Below are positions 1-12,539 of a stretch of 64,000 bases of DNA, one piece after another (the stretch's first letter is position 1; every line of letters starts with the position of its first letter). Source of the stretch: Tetrahymena elliotti 4EA (Eukaryota; Ciliophora; Oligohymenophorea; Hymenostomatida; Tetrahymenidae); NCBI GenBank assembly GCA_000231825.2, contig JH720336.1, forward strand, positions 1-64,000, written 5' to 3'. The notes below the pieces were generated by a model. It was not told the origin of the DNA. It was given only the letters and a program-made list of their open reading frames with translations, and made no database searches. The translations under genes and the position numbers were made by a program.

Positions 1-368
1 TTGTCAAATATATTAAATAAATAGTTAAAATGTTCTTTTTTTTTCATTAATATATTACAAGTTAAAAGGGTTTGTTTGTTTAATATTAATAATTTATAAT
101 AAAAGTTATCCTCAATAAGATTTCTTTTAATTATTCTTAAATTCTGCAAAGAAATATTAGAAATTATTAGTATATGACATGACATAATAATATCAAAGTT
201 AAAGAGAATTAAGTGTTCAATCAAATATATATTATTTTAAAGAATTTCTTTTTTAATAATAATGTAGATTTTGGAAAGGAAATATTAAAGATAAATAAGA
301 AAAATAATTTGTAAAATAAAAATGAATGAAATAAATAAAACAAAATAGAACATTAAAATGGATTTTTA
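1..368. other. AT-rich DNA 3' of the flippase gene
   Basis: Very AT-rich sequence downstream of the minus-strand flippase stop. I see no coding frame, RNA gene or repeat here. It presumably holds the flippase 3' UTR. Confidence 0.6.
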
Positions 369-3300
369 TCAAACATTTATTTCTTTATTTTAGGTATTAT
401 TATTTAAGTTTAAAGGTTTTTCTTTTTTGAATCTATTACTATTATTCTTTATAGTTAATTATGGACTTTCATCCTCTGAAGACTCATTTTCGGATTCAAC
501 TGTGTCTTCAGCATAATCCATCTTTAATGTTTTACGAATTTTATAAACATTTATATTATCTTCATACAAAGGCTTAAAGGACTTGTCACGTAATTTAGCC
601 TTCTCACCTTCTTTTTGATATCTTTCTCTATATTCATCAGCAAGTTTCATAAAGTACATAAAATCTTTATAAATGACTAAAGAGTAATCCAAAAAGACAG
701 TAGTACCCATAATTAAAAGAAATACTAAATAGAAATAAGGTTGGCTGAAAATTCTTGTCAAGATATTGTAAAGATCATAATCTAAATAGTAGTTGGCAAA
801 AACTTCAAGCATGAAATAAACTAAGAAACTTAAGAACTAGATGATGTATCCAACTGAAAAACTTGTGTTTTGGTGGATAATGACTTTAAAGTTAGCTACA
901 AATACTGTCATCATGAACATTACTTAACCTATTTGAACTAAATCAGCTATATGGTATAAATCTAAAACAGAGTCAAGTGAGTACATAGTAAAGTAATAAA
1001 TTATAGCGGCATGTGATATTCCTTAGCCAAACCAAAGAAGGAATTCCTTATAGTTAAGGAAGACACCTTCAATACCAGTCTTATATAAATGTGGGGATTT
1101 TACTAAAACCTTTGAAGATAAATTTCTGTCTAAAACAGCAAAAAGAATAATTGGGAAAGCTGTAAACATGGCATTGTACATTTAATAAATGTAGATATCA
1201 TACAAGTTTGATCCAGAAAAACTATTTTTAAATGAAATAATTAATTTGTGAAAAAAAATAATCCAAGTATTAAATTTACCCTGTATTAAAGCCAAAAAAG
1301 ATAAGAGGACAAAGGTACATAGTATTTTTGTATAAATTATAGAGAATAACAATAGAATTTCTACGATAGCATTCTCTTCCATGGAAAAGTAGTAATCTTC
1401 TAAGAATTTTGAATTCACCAATAGCATAATCACTAGAACGGGCAGCTTACATACCTTCTAATCCCTTAATACCAATACCAACATGAGCTTCAGTAATCAT
1501 GTTCACATCATTAGCACCGTCACCAATAGCTAGAGTTCTTTTACCAAACCCTTCTTCTGAACTCCTATACATAGTTACAATATCTTTTTTTTATTTGGGA
1601 GAGACTCTACAAGCAATTACACTCTTACATTTTGAGCCGATACTTATAAATTTACTTGACAAATTCTTATCTTCAATAATAAAAGTTAGCATTTCTCCAG
1701 TAACAACTAAGCAATAAGTTTTTTTCTTATTTGATGTGAGTTCTTCTAGCATGGTATCCATTTATTTCAAAAGAGGTGTATCTGAATTATCAATGCATAA
1801 GACTGTGTCACTAGTTTCTAAAACCCTAGTTGACAAACCAATGTTTATAGCTGTCTCTTTTTTGTCACCTGTCAAGACCCAAAACAAAATACCTGCTTCC
1901 TGTTAGTGATTATTTTGAAAAAAGTGTTTAAATTAATATATAAAGATTAATTATTACTTTTAAGCATGAGATAGTTCCTTCAACATCATCTTGCAGCTTA
2001 TCTTCAATAGCAGTAGCACCAACAATTTCAAGATTTTATTCAATTTCATCCATTAAAGCATTCATTTTTTCATCTCTATTTTGCAATGAGGAAGAAGCTT
2101 ACTTGTAACGAGCATCCCAATCTTAGAATTCTTATTATGTCAACTCTCTTTGAGCAAGAAGTAGAGTTCTTAATCCAATTTTAGCATATTCATCAAGGTT
2201 ACTTTATAATTAATTAATCAATCTGAGTCCTTCCTCAGTATTATAAATTCTACTGTTAACTCTTTTAAGGACTATAGAGTCAGCACCCTTTGTGAGGATC
2301 ATAATTTTATTTGTTTAATGATCTTTAAGTATTATAGACATTCTTTTACGATCACTAGTGAACTCCAAAACGTGGTATGATTAGAACTTTAAAGCTTTAC
2401 TTCTCTTAAGATCCTCTGAATTAAACATTTGATGAGGCATGTAATACTTCTTTGAATGATTACTGATTGTAATAATATCTTGAGCATCTGATCCCATATA
2501 TTCATATCCACTGTATTTAGCAAAATTAACTAAAGCTAAATCATCGGGTGAAGCTGCTTGATATTCATATTCCTTTTGAGATAAAGATTCTCTAATTTAA
2601 CTATCTTAGTTGTTTGAGACTCTTTTTTGAATGGTATCTGAAATCATTTAAGATATTCTTTTAGCTTCTAAAGTTTCCTTTTCTTTTTCACTGATAATAA
2701 CAGAGTGACAAAGTGACAAATGAAGTAAAGCAGAATTAATCTAATCATATTCTTCTTCATCTTAATTTTCAATAATAGAGTAAAATTAAGGATCATGGAA
2801 ATTAACATTAGGAACTTTCTTTTCCTCCAAAATTTCTTCCTTTTTATGATGGCGATCTTGCATAGTTCCATAAGAAACTCCATTCACAAATAGACATTTG
2901 AAATTCATAATGTTGCATGTTAAAGTACCTAAATTTTAAATAAATAAATTTTGTTTGATTAGAAAAGGATTATCAAATATAAAAATACCTGTTTTATCTG
3001 AAAATATGCATTAGATTTGACCAAGATCTTCATTAAGATTGGAAGATTGGACTGTAGGTTCAAATCCATTATAACTTTTCATTAGCTTTTCTTTTGATAT
3101 TACAATAGCTTACATGAAACGAACCATTTCAAGTGTTACTAGTAAAGCAATAGGAACCATATTTAAAATAGACATTAACCAAATACCACTTGTAATAACC
3201 AAACTAAGAATAGGGGTTTCTTCAAAATCGTCTGAAGTTATATCTAAATAATCTAAACTATCATTTTTAACTGAGTACCTTTATTTAAATTTAAAAAATA

Positions 3301-5080
3301 ATTAAACTCTAACATTTTAAATATTTAAAATGAAAAAATAAAAGAGATGATGAAATTATTATTTTTTATTAATATTGTTTAATAAGGAAGTTATTTAGTT
3401 ACCAAATTATGTAATAGATGGCTCCAAAAAGACATAAGAAGAATTGAATGATACAGACTACAAGAATATATCTGCTCATTTTTTTTTCAACACTACTTTA
3501 CTTTATATTAGGTGTATGACCATTTAACATAATTTTTGTTTCATCTCCAGTGTAAATAACTACTCCATAAATCCATTTTGTATTTCTTAAAACACAGCCT
3601 CTAAGCATGATATTTTTCTCATCAAGACTTACTGGGTTTCCAATACCTCTATCAGTCTATTCATCAACAACTTAGACATTACCATTAAATTTGTAAAGAA
3701 GAGGATTAGGAGATTCATAATTAACTCTTACTTTTTTATTGAGGAGTGATATATCATCTGGGTATCTATTTAAAAAAATAATGTTAATGAATATATAAAT
3801 TTTATTTCATTAAGTTTTAGTTAAATCTTTTAATTGATCAAAAAGATTAATTAGTTTTCTAAAAGCTTCCCTTTTAATTTCAGTTGAGAAATATTTTTTT
3901 TTATTATTTTTTCTTAAATTTTCTCAAATGAAGATTTATTCTAACATTTGTCAATTGTTCTTAATTTTTTTTAATTAAGATTAATCTATTATAAAATTAA
4001 ATCTTTTTAAATAATCTACTCAAATTAAATGAGGAATATTGAATATTATTACGTTCTATCTTTTTATATTTTTTGGTGGTTCAGAAATTAATTTGTTTTT
4101 GATATTTTCGGGTGATTTAATATATAGAGAGTAAATGCAAAAGATTACATGTTATTTTGAATTTCTTTGGAAATAAATTTAGGCTTAAGATTTGTCTCTC
4201 CATCTAAGTTCTTAGTTTCTACAAAGCAGCTTCCTTTAGGGTCTGAGCAACGCATAATAATTATATCTGCTGGTATTTATTCATTTTGGCGTACTTTAAT
4301 GAGATTACCTACTTTTAGATTCTCACTAAAAGTGTCTTAGAATTTACCTGATCCGCCAAGAGTTAATCTTGAAGACTGACGGAATGAAGCATCATGAATT
4401 TTTACAGCTTTATGAGTCATGTAATGATTTTCTTCTTTATCTTAGGAATGTCTTTTCAGATCTTCAAGTATATCTTTAAGAGCTGCAACAAATAGTATGA
4501 AAAGTAAAGGGATATAAACTGTTGGTATTTATTCAGAATTGGAGATAGGTTTAATCATTTATAGTCCACCCATAAGTAAGAAATAGATATTTGAGACTTT
4601 GGAAAATTGTTCCATCATATTCAAAGGTAAAAATGATAGAAAAGTATATCTAGATGTCTTGATCTTATTTGCACGATATAAAGTAACTTCTTCTCCTACA
4701 AAAATAGATCTTTCAGCTGTGTTTTATTCCCAATTAACTTCTTTAACATCATTTAATTTTTCTTTAACAGTTTAGTAAATTGATTTTCTTGGTTTTTAAG
4801 CAAGTGACTATGAACGCAATCTTAACAGTTCTTACTCATCTTAGCTTTTGCGATCGTTTTCCTTTTCTATTGAGGAGTTTTACCCATTGTATTTTTGTAA
4901 CTCATTTACAATATTTTAAACATTGCCACTGTTATTTTAATTGACATTGCTGCTATTTGATTTTCTTTCTTCATCATCATTTATACTAAGATTTTTTTGT
5001 ACAAAATCATGGTCCAAATTATTATTGCTAGAAATGAGAGGTTATTTTAAATTATCTGAATATTCTTTTTTATCGCTCAT
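369..5080 (-). CDS. P4-type phospholipid-transporting ATPase (flippase)
   Basis: A membrane ATPase of the P4 family, which moves phospholipids from the outer to the inner leaflet using ATP. The gene reads from ATG at 5078-5080 to TGA at 369-371. The exons are 5080-4149, 3765-3403, 3278-2989, 2928-1958, 1899-1280 and 1221-369, all with GT-AG introns; they sum to 4,029 nt (1,342 aa), an exact codon multiple and normal for the family. Seen in order: a Q/N/S-rich cytoplasmic N-terminus; the flippase-typical N-terminal stretch with [20 protein letters not shown]; actuator motif NLDGETNL near residue 297, where the DGET form is typical of P4; phosphorylation motif SDKTGTLT with catalytic Asp near residue 526; hinge motif GDGANDVNM near residue 980; then C-terminal membrane segments with GFSGSNLYD and an acidic Ser/Glu tail. 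An intron splits the DKTGT codons. Whether it needs a CDC50 partner or which lipid it carries cannot be read here. Confidence 0.93.
1222..1279 (-). other. Intron of flippase gene (58 bp)
   Basis: GT-AG on the minus strand. Removing it is required to join the frame ending in GFNTG to the frame starting FSGSNLYD, which restores the family motif before the last membrane segments. Reading straight through reaches TGA. Confidence 0.8.
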
Positions 5081-6421
5081 CTTTAACAAAAGTAGTTAAA
5101 AAAAGCTAAATTTAACCTAATTTTTTGTTTGTTATATATTCTATGTTAAACAAATTATTACTTTTATTTCTTCTATTTTTGATACCTTTTTTTTATAAGT
5201 ATTATCAACTAATTAATTAATTTCTCTCTCTTTATATATTCAATCCTCTATTTCCCGATGATTGCCTTACCAAGGATTTCTTCCTTAATTAGTTTACATC
5301 CAAAATTGAAGTTGATGTAATCATTAAATTTAATTAGTAAAATATCACTCATTCATTTTAAAAAGTTTCATATCTAGTTGAAGCAAGTAATATCTTTTAA
5401 AATTCAATTATTTACTTAGGTCTATTGATAATTTAAATCAGTCCTATCTTTTATTAAATATGTCATATCTAACTGAAATACTATTGTAAAATTTACTTAT
5501 ATTTACAAAATACCTCTAAATTTATCATTTCTAACTTATTAAAATGTATTTCATGCTATAAAAATTAAAAATTAATATTTAATTAGCTGGCTGATCAGAT
5601 ACCTATCAATTTTTGATCACTTATTTATTAAGTAATTAAGAATTATATATTAACCTTCTGAAATAGATATTATCATGTTTTCTATTTCAATAATATATCT
5701 TTATATCTAAAATAAGAAGTTACTTTTAGAGCTAGATAAAACCAAGCAGGTTGCATTCGATCGAAATCTAAAAATATTAGTGCATACTACAAAAATAACC
5801 ATTTTAAAAATCTGAATATGGAAAAAGATTTATTTGTTCTCATCATTTTTGATAAAAACTAATAAAATTTCAAATATAAACAAAATTGAGATAGAAAAAA
5901 ATAAACCAAAAATATGAATTAACATAAAAATTATTAAAATTTTAATTGCTCAATTTATATGTATTTTTATGTTTAAAAAAGAGATAAAGAAGTTCAATAC
6001 AAAAAGATTTGTAAAAAAATATTTAAAAAGTAAAATTCTCAATATATTATATCCTGATCAGTAGTTTTTTGTTCCTTCCATTAAGTCTTGTAAAGATTCT
6101 GCAATACTTTTGAAAATAAAAAACTAAATTGCTTAGAATTTTGAAATAGAAAGGAATTTTTAACATTGATGATTTTCGATAAAGAAATAAAAAATAAAAA
6201 TGGAAAGCAAACTAATCATATAAAAAGCAAAATATTTTAAGCTTAATGAAGAATATGGTAAATTTTAAAAAATGAATAACTCTTCAAATTATTTGATATA
6301 AATTAATAAGATACAAACTTAATTTTTAATTTCTTATGATAAAAATCTTTATTTTATATGATTAATAATGTTAAACTTATTTTGAGTCAATTTTTTTACA
6401 AAGCTTGCTTCATTTACATAT
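5081..6421. other. Intergenic DNA between two minus-strand genes
   Basis: About 1.3 kb of AT-rich sequence upstream of the flippase start and downstream of the BCKDHA stop. It should hold the flippase promoter and the BCKDHA 3' UTR. I recognised no coding frame or structured RNA. Confidence 0.6.
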
Positions 6422-8394
6422 TCACTTGCTTGCAAACTTTTGTAAGTTGTAGTGTTCAGCATATTCATCTAAGTGTTATCTAAGCTATTCTTTTTGTTCC
6501 TTTAAGTTAGGAGTAAGAACGTCATAAACATCTTCGAATAAGGTATCCCAAGAAGGTAACTTTTACTCATTAGCTTCTTTCAAAGCAGCAATAATGTCCT
6601 TCTTAATAGCAGCACGTACTTCCTTGTCCTTTGCTTCATCAAAAACTCTTCTTCCACTCTTCTTCAAGTAAAGACCCAATCTGGTAATAGGGTTGTTAGT
6701 AGATTTCCATGAAGAAATTTCATCTTCAGTTCTGTACATAACAGAGTGATCACTTGTGCTATGGTCACCAATCTTTTAAATTTTTGAAATATCATGTTAA
6801 ATATTTTTATTTCAAAAAAATATCTTAATTAAAATAATGAAGGTATTATCCTCTTTTAAAATAGAATATTAAATTTTGAGATAATGAATACATTTTTTAT
6901 TCACTTAATAACTCCAAATTTTTACACATAATATGAAATAATATGAGAAAATAAAAATTTTTTATTACTCTGTAAGTCATAAATTCAATGAAAGCAGGAA
7001 CTTTGTGGGTAACAATATAATTTCTGGCTTCTCTGACTGTATGATAAACTGCAAGAGCATCATTACCATCAACTCTGTAGGTTTTAATTCCATAACCAAT
7101 GCTCTTTCCTGCAATACCATCACCTCTATATTAATCAACTATAATTTAAGATAAAATAATTAGCAAGATAATTTATTATTTTAATGTTTTTTAAATAGCT
7201 TTTGATATTTAACATAAAGCTAAACACTTTGTTAAACTAACAACTGCTCAAATTTTTGAACTTAGATTTTAATTTTCGCTTACCTACGGGAGTTGAAATA
7301 GCGTATTTATTGTTTCTGCAAAGGAAGAGAGTTTGGCAAGATAAAGTGGCAGCAAAGTTCAAAGCAGCATGCCAGTCACCTTCAGAAGCAGCACCCTTTA
7401 ATTTTAAGTATAAATATTAAACATAAATTGCTATTTTCTTGCTATTACTTCACCGAAATAGGTGGCAGCAACCTTATTTTCTCCTCTTAATCTGTATCCA
7501 TAACCAGCACCACTAGCTTAAGGAACCTAAGTGGCTATAAGATTAAAAATTTTTAATACATATATGCTAATTAAATGAAAATTACTTAAGGGAGATGATA
7601 CAGTAACAAAATTAAGAGCCTTAGAACCATAGTGAACAGGCATTTAACGTCCCTTACCAAGATCATGAATGTTACCAATACATTAGTTAAGCATATCTCT
7701 AACAGTATAACCTCTGTAAATAATGGTACCTTATTCTCTGTATTGAGGGAAAACTAAGTCTTCAAACTCAAGAGCAGCGCCAACACCAACGGTAGTAGCT
7801 TATTCACCAAAAGAGGGCATATAGAAAGAAATCTTACCTTATCTTTGGGTCATATTTAAAATAGTATCTATTTCTTCAACCTATAATTTTGAAAAATGAA
7901 AATTATTATCATCTCCTAAAAATATAAAAAGAAATATGATGAAAGGTAGAATTATTTATTTTATAAATCCACTGATTAGCTATTTTTTTTCTTGAATCCT
8001 ATTTTTTAGATTTTGATTTCTTTTTAAGATATTTTGGAAGTTTCATGGATTTTTTCATTTTATTTAAATTATGCAGAAACTAAAAGTTGAAATTGAAATA
8101 TGAAATTTTTACTTGAACCATGGTATCAAAAATCTTGTTCAAGACTGAGTCAGGAATGTTTTCATATTGAGGAGCGAGGACATTTCCTTGTAAATCAATA
8201 ACTCTGAATGTGGGAATAGTATTTGGTTAAGAAGCAGGAGTGAGTTAATGAGTGTATATTTCTTCATTATCATTGAAAGTTTTATGATGCTTAACATAGC
8301 AGAAAGCACGCTTGCTTAAACTTTAGAAAGAGTTGGTCTTCAAAGCGCTTTGATATAAAGCGAACCTGCAAACTTGTCTTAAATTCTTAATCAT
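6422..8394 (-). CDS. BCKDHA: Branched-chain 2-oxo acid dehydrogenase E1 alpha subunit, mitochondrial
   Basis: The thiamine-diphosphate-dependent decarboxylase subunit of the complex that oxidises the keto acids of Leu, Ile and Val in the mitochondrial matrix; it acts with E1 beta. Exons are 8394-8113, 7880-7586, 7534-7449, 7395-7284, 7138-6969 and 6772-6422. They sum to 1,296 nt (431 aa), matching the family. The N-terminus ([16 protein letters not shown]) is basic and amphipathic, as expected for a matrix presequence. Visible family blocks: [53 protein letters not shown] (which binds the cofactor), [25 protein letters not shown] and [11 protein letters not shown]. The loop [17 protein letters not shown] near residues 314-330 keeps the serine positions that the E1 kinase phosphorylates in animals, so kinase control is plausible. 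The end is TGA after FASK. Confidence 0.96.
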
Positions 8395-9115
8395 TTTTTG
8401 TATTCTATCTAACTAATTTATTGCTATTTGGATACGAATTGCTAAGATTTGAATATCTATTTTTAATTTTTTGATATACTTGATACTATCAATTGTATTT
8501 AATATTTTTTATTTTAATTATTTTTTGTATTTCTTCAACTTGATAATAAGATATATTTGATCGAAACAAAGCAAAATATAGAATCATCAAAACTAAAAAG
8601 ATACATATTATTGTCTTAACTCTTTATTTAGTTTCATTCCAAATAATTTATTCTTAAAAAGGATACATGTTTTTATCTATTTTCCTTTCATTCATTAAGA
8701 GGTAACCCCTCCATTTAATCTCTTTTTGTGCTTAATTTATTATTTATTTTCTTTTTTCATTTTTTCAATCTTCATTTTAAAAGCTTATTCATACGTAATT
8801 TCTGCTTTTTTAGAAGATGTTTTCCATCACTTTTTTTTGATATTTAGTTTAATTGTGACTCTTTAGAAGCTATTATTTTTTCTTTTAAAATTCTAGTAAT
8901 TGAATATTTCTTTATTTTTATCTCAAATTTTTTTTAAGTATAATGAAAAAGGTTATTCAGCTATAAATACATTTAGTTTTACAAATAAAAGAAGAAATTT
9001 CATCAAATTTTAATAAAAGTCAAATAAAATACCCAAAAAATGTATTTATTTAATTACAGATGCTATTTTACTTCTACAAAAATATAACAAAAAAATATTT
9101 TTTTCATTGAATTTA
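8395..9115. other. Intergenic DNA 5' of BCKDHA
   Basis: AT-rich spacer between the BCKDHA start codon and the stop of the isomerase gene. It presumably contains the BCKDHA promoter. A short GC-containing inverted repeat (GAGG ... CCTC) lies near 8699-8713. I see no coding frame. Confidence 0.55.
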
Positions 9116-10249
9116 TCATAATTTTGGGAATTGAGCATTCTTTTTATTCAAAAAGGAATTAACTGATTCCTTTAAATCAGTAGTTTATATCATGGCAGCA
9201 TTTGTTCTGGCCATATATTCAAGATTAGGTGCTACTGCTCTATTAACATCATGATTAAGAGCCTACTTAATAGTCCATACAGCAACAGGACTCTTGCTTG
9301 CTATGGTTTAAGCAACTTCAGTTAACTCCTTAATCATAGATTCTAGATTTTCAGAAACTTTAGAAACAACTCCTAATTTTTAAGCTTCATCAGCACTAAT
9401 GAATCTTCCAGTATAGGTTATTTCCCTAAGTAAACTGTCATTACCTGTTTAATGAGGAAGTCTCTAAATATTTTTTAAAATAATTTTTAGCATTAAAATG
9501 TAAGTTTTGAAAAAAGTTAAGATTTAAATTTCAAATTCAAAAAAAAAAATATTTTTTCTAATAAATTTAAATATTTTTTACTTAGAGAACTCCAATATCA
9601 GCACAAATACCAATATCAACTTCTTTAATAGAAATCTTTACATCCTCTGTACAATATCTATTTATTTTATTTATTGAATAAGTACTTATTCTATTTAAAA
9701 CTCTACTAAGATTAAATAATACCTAATATCTGCAGAACATGCAAAATTAATTCCTGCACCAACGCAAGCTCCATGAATACCAACAAGAACGGGGACCTAT
9801 TAATTATATAGATATTGTTAAAAATAACTCAAACTATTTTATTTATGAGCTCATTTTTCTTAAATTTAAAACAAATAGACTTATTTTTCTTTTATGCAAA
9901 TTTAATGAATTATTACTCTGCATCTATTTAATGTATCAATAGAATACTGCAAAAACTTAATAGTTTCATATAGCTTTATTGTCTTTCTAGCTGTATCTTC
10001 AGATTCGGGCATGATTTACTAGAAAGTTTCATTTAAATCTAATCCTGAGCTAAAATGCTTTCCGTTTCCTGTTAAAATGACAACTCTCAACTCTTCTTGT
10101 TTATTCAAAAACTCAAAAGCTTAAGGTATTTCTTCAAACATTTTAGGATTAAAAGCATTCATTCTATCTGGGCGATTTAACTAAATATGGAAAATATGAG
10201 GTGAAACCCAATTTCCAGATAAAGTTTGGTATTAAGGTAATGCTGCCAT
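9116..10249 (-). CDS. ECH1: Delta(3,5)-delta(2,4)-dienoyl-CoA isomerase (enoyl-CoA hydratase/isomerase family)
   Basis: An auxiliary beta-oxidation enzyme that shifts conjugated double bonds so unsaturated fatty acids can be degraded. Exons are 10249-9917, 9796-9723, 9657-9582 and 9463-9116 (831 nt, 276 aa), typical for the family. The crotonase fold is recognisable from LNRPDRMNAFNPKM and the oxyanion-hole segments GKHFSSGLDL and HGACVGAGINFA. The ECH1-specific stretch DIRYCTEDVKISIKEVDIG followed by ICADIGVLQRLP separates it from ordinary hydratases. Glu148 and Asp156 match the catalytic pair of the rat enzyme (Glu196, Asp204). The third acidic residue there (Asp176) appears as Asn128 here; that numbering is from memory. 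The N-terminus (MAALPQYQTL) lacks a basic presequence, and the C-terminus is PKL, a peroxisomal PTS1-like tripeptide. Confidence 0.92.
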
Positions 10250-12539
10250 GTTTCAAATTAAATATGAGATATTTATATTTCAATTAAACTTATTGTACTA
10301 TTTATTTATTATCAAATTAAATACAGATGCAAATCTTAAATCGAATAATAATCAAACAGCTTTTTAATGACGTAAATATCGAAAATATTTAAATTACGCC
10401 ATACAACTTAATTATTTATTGATGAATGGGATCTTAAAGATTAAAATAATAAGATGTTATCAGTAATTTAATTGTTACATTTTTAAAGAACATATTTATC
10501 CTTCTAGAAATAGCTCATTTTAAATAAGTCTAGAAAAATATTTTTTTTCAAAAATAAATAACACAATTCTTCAAATCTTTTTAATGCTTTTTTAGGCAAT
10601 TTTATAAAGTTTAAACTAGAAAATGAGGATGATTGAAGTTGAAATTTTAAAGAAGAAAAAAGATCCTAAATTTTGATATTTTAGGTATGTATTTTTAAAA
10701 TAAGCACGAGACAAGATAGAATAATACAATTTATTAGTTTTATGATTTTCATTAAGAAACAAATTGAAATATAATAGAAAGTATTAATTGAACCTTGGAT
10801 ATACAAAGAAAGAAATATGTATTTTCATTGTTTTCATAATTTAACAAACAATTTAAAAGAAAAAAACATCTCATTGAATTTTTACACATCTAATATAATG
10901 ATAGTTTCAAATTATTTTTGCAGCTTATGTAAAAATTCATTTTTTTGTTTTTAGTTACACATTTTTTGACATTAATGCTCATAATTAGATCCTAATAATT
11001 TATATATGTATTTTATTACTGCAATAGAATTTGAATATTAAAGAATCTTTTATAATATGTCATCTACTCATAATTTGTGAATTTTTAGTTTCATTCTTTT
11101 TGTTAGTTTTTCAAAAATGAGAACATAATTAATTACTTAAATTTAATCAGCAAAAAGGAATTATTTTGTGCATTTATTTTAATAAATCTTTGAAGTGTTT
11201 TGAAATAGCATTGAATAATTGTGAATAAATATTTTGAATACTAATTCTTCAGATGAAATATAATAATTAAAGTTGTGATAAAAAAATCTTTTTTCTAAAG
11301 CTAATCAAATTCACAAATTATTTAATAGGAATGGAACAGTCAAAGTTCACCTATCAAAACAGTGTTTGATGAAAAAAATTAAATATTAAACCTTATCATA
11401 TATACTCATGAATATTTTAAATAAATATAATGTAAATCTAGTAAAAAAATTTTAATAGATCAAAATATTTGTTTTAATATATGAAAGCTATTAAATATTA
11501 AGAAATTTATTTAATTAGAAATTTAAAAGGTATGTACTTCATTTTTTTCTCTTTGCTACTTTAATCGTTTCTACCAATTATTTTTTTGTATCTATTTTAT
11601 CTGCAACTAAAAACTTCTTTTTGAAGAGCTCTAACTCTTTAATTCCTCAACATGTTCGTTCACTTATTATCATGTTTTTCATATGAAATTTTCAGCTTGA
11701 ATAATTTGATCATTATTTTATTGTGCAAAAATATTAAAGTGCTTAATTTTTTATAAAAATGAAGGTATTTGAGCAGAAAAAATAGTAAAATCTACTAGAG
11801 TATTTGGAGCTTAATCAATAAACATTCTCCAATAAATTTACTAAATTGTGAATGCTTTAAAGATGGTAAAAAATAATTACAAAGACAAGAATGCTAAAAG
11901 TAGAAAAATAAGATATGATCAAATGAGCCTTTAACTCTATAAAAAGCTTTTATTCCTATCTACTATTAAAATAGAGATGCTTGGAAGCCTAAAAATATGC
12001 TAAAAAATTGAAAATACAAAAATAAACAAGTTGAGAAAAAATAATAAAATAGGTTTAAATGATTCTTTCTTTTTTTTTATTAGAATTCATTTGATAAATA
12101 ATTTGTCTGGTTTAACTTGAACTGAATATGCAAAAAAATTAAATTAAGTTTTTTCGAAGCAATATAACTTAACATATAATCTGTTCTCATCAATCTACTT
12201 AATTTATTTTCCAATTTTTCGAAATTACACACTTTTAAATCTTTTAAATGAAAGAATTTTGTAAATTAAGTAAAAAAAACAGCTGTTTTTAATTAATTTA
12301 CAGTAGATTACAAAGAAGAATGTATTATTAAGTAGTTCTAGCTATTTATTTGAATTAAATAAAATTACCTTAGATTATCTTACTTTATTTTTTTTAATTT
12401 CAATTATTGTAATTTACATCTAATCTTAATTGTTAATCCTTTTAGTCTAATAATTTCTGGTTTTATTTTAAAGAATAAAAAATTAAGAGAAATCGAGTTT
12501 TAAATCTGATATTTTTTCAATAACTTAAATTGATTCATA
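10250..12539. other. Gene-poor AT-rich interval, first part
   Basis: About 2.3 kb upstream of the isomerase gene with no gene I can support. A short minus-strand stretch around 11560-11650 reads like coding (about 35 codons, Lys/Glu-rich, ending at TGA) but is stopped by TGA upstream and matches no family I recognise. Confidence 0.5.

Noticed and set aside
3040..3075. tRNA T-arm-like text GGTTCAAATCC
   Set aside because: It lies inside the flippase coding region, where it encodes conserved protein sequence, and no cloverleaf can be formed around it.
11560..11660. Short minus-strand coding-like stretch, Lys/Glu-rich
   Set aside because: Only about 35 codons, bounded upstream by TGA, with no family resemblance; not enough to call a gene or relic.
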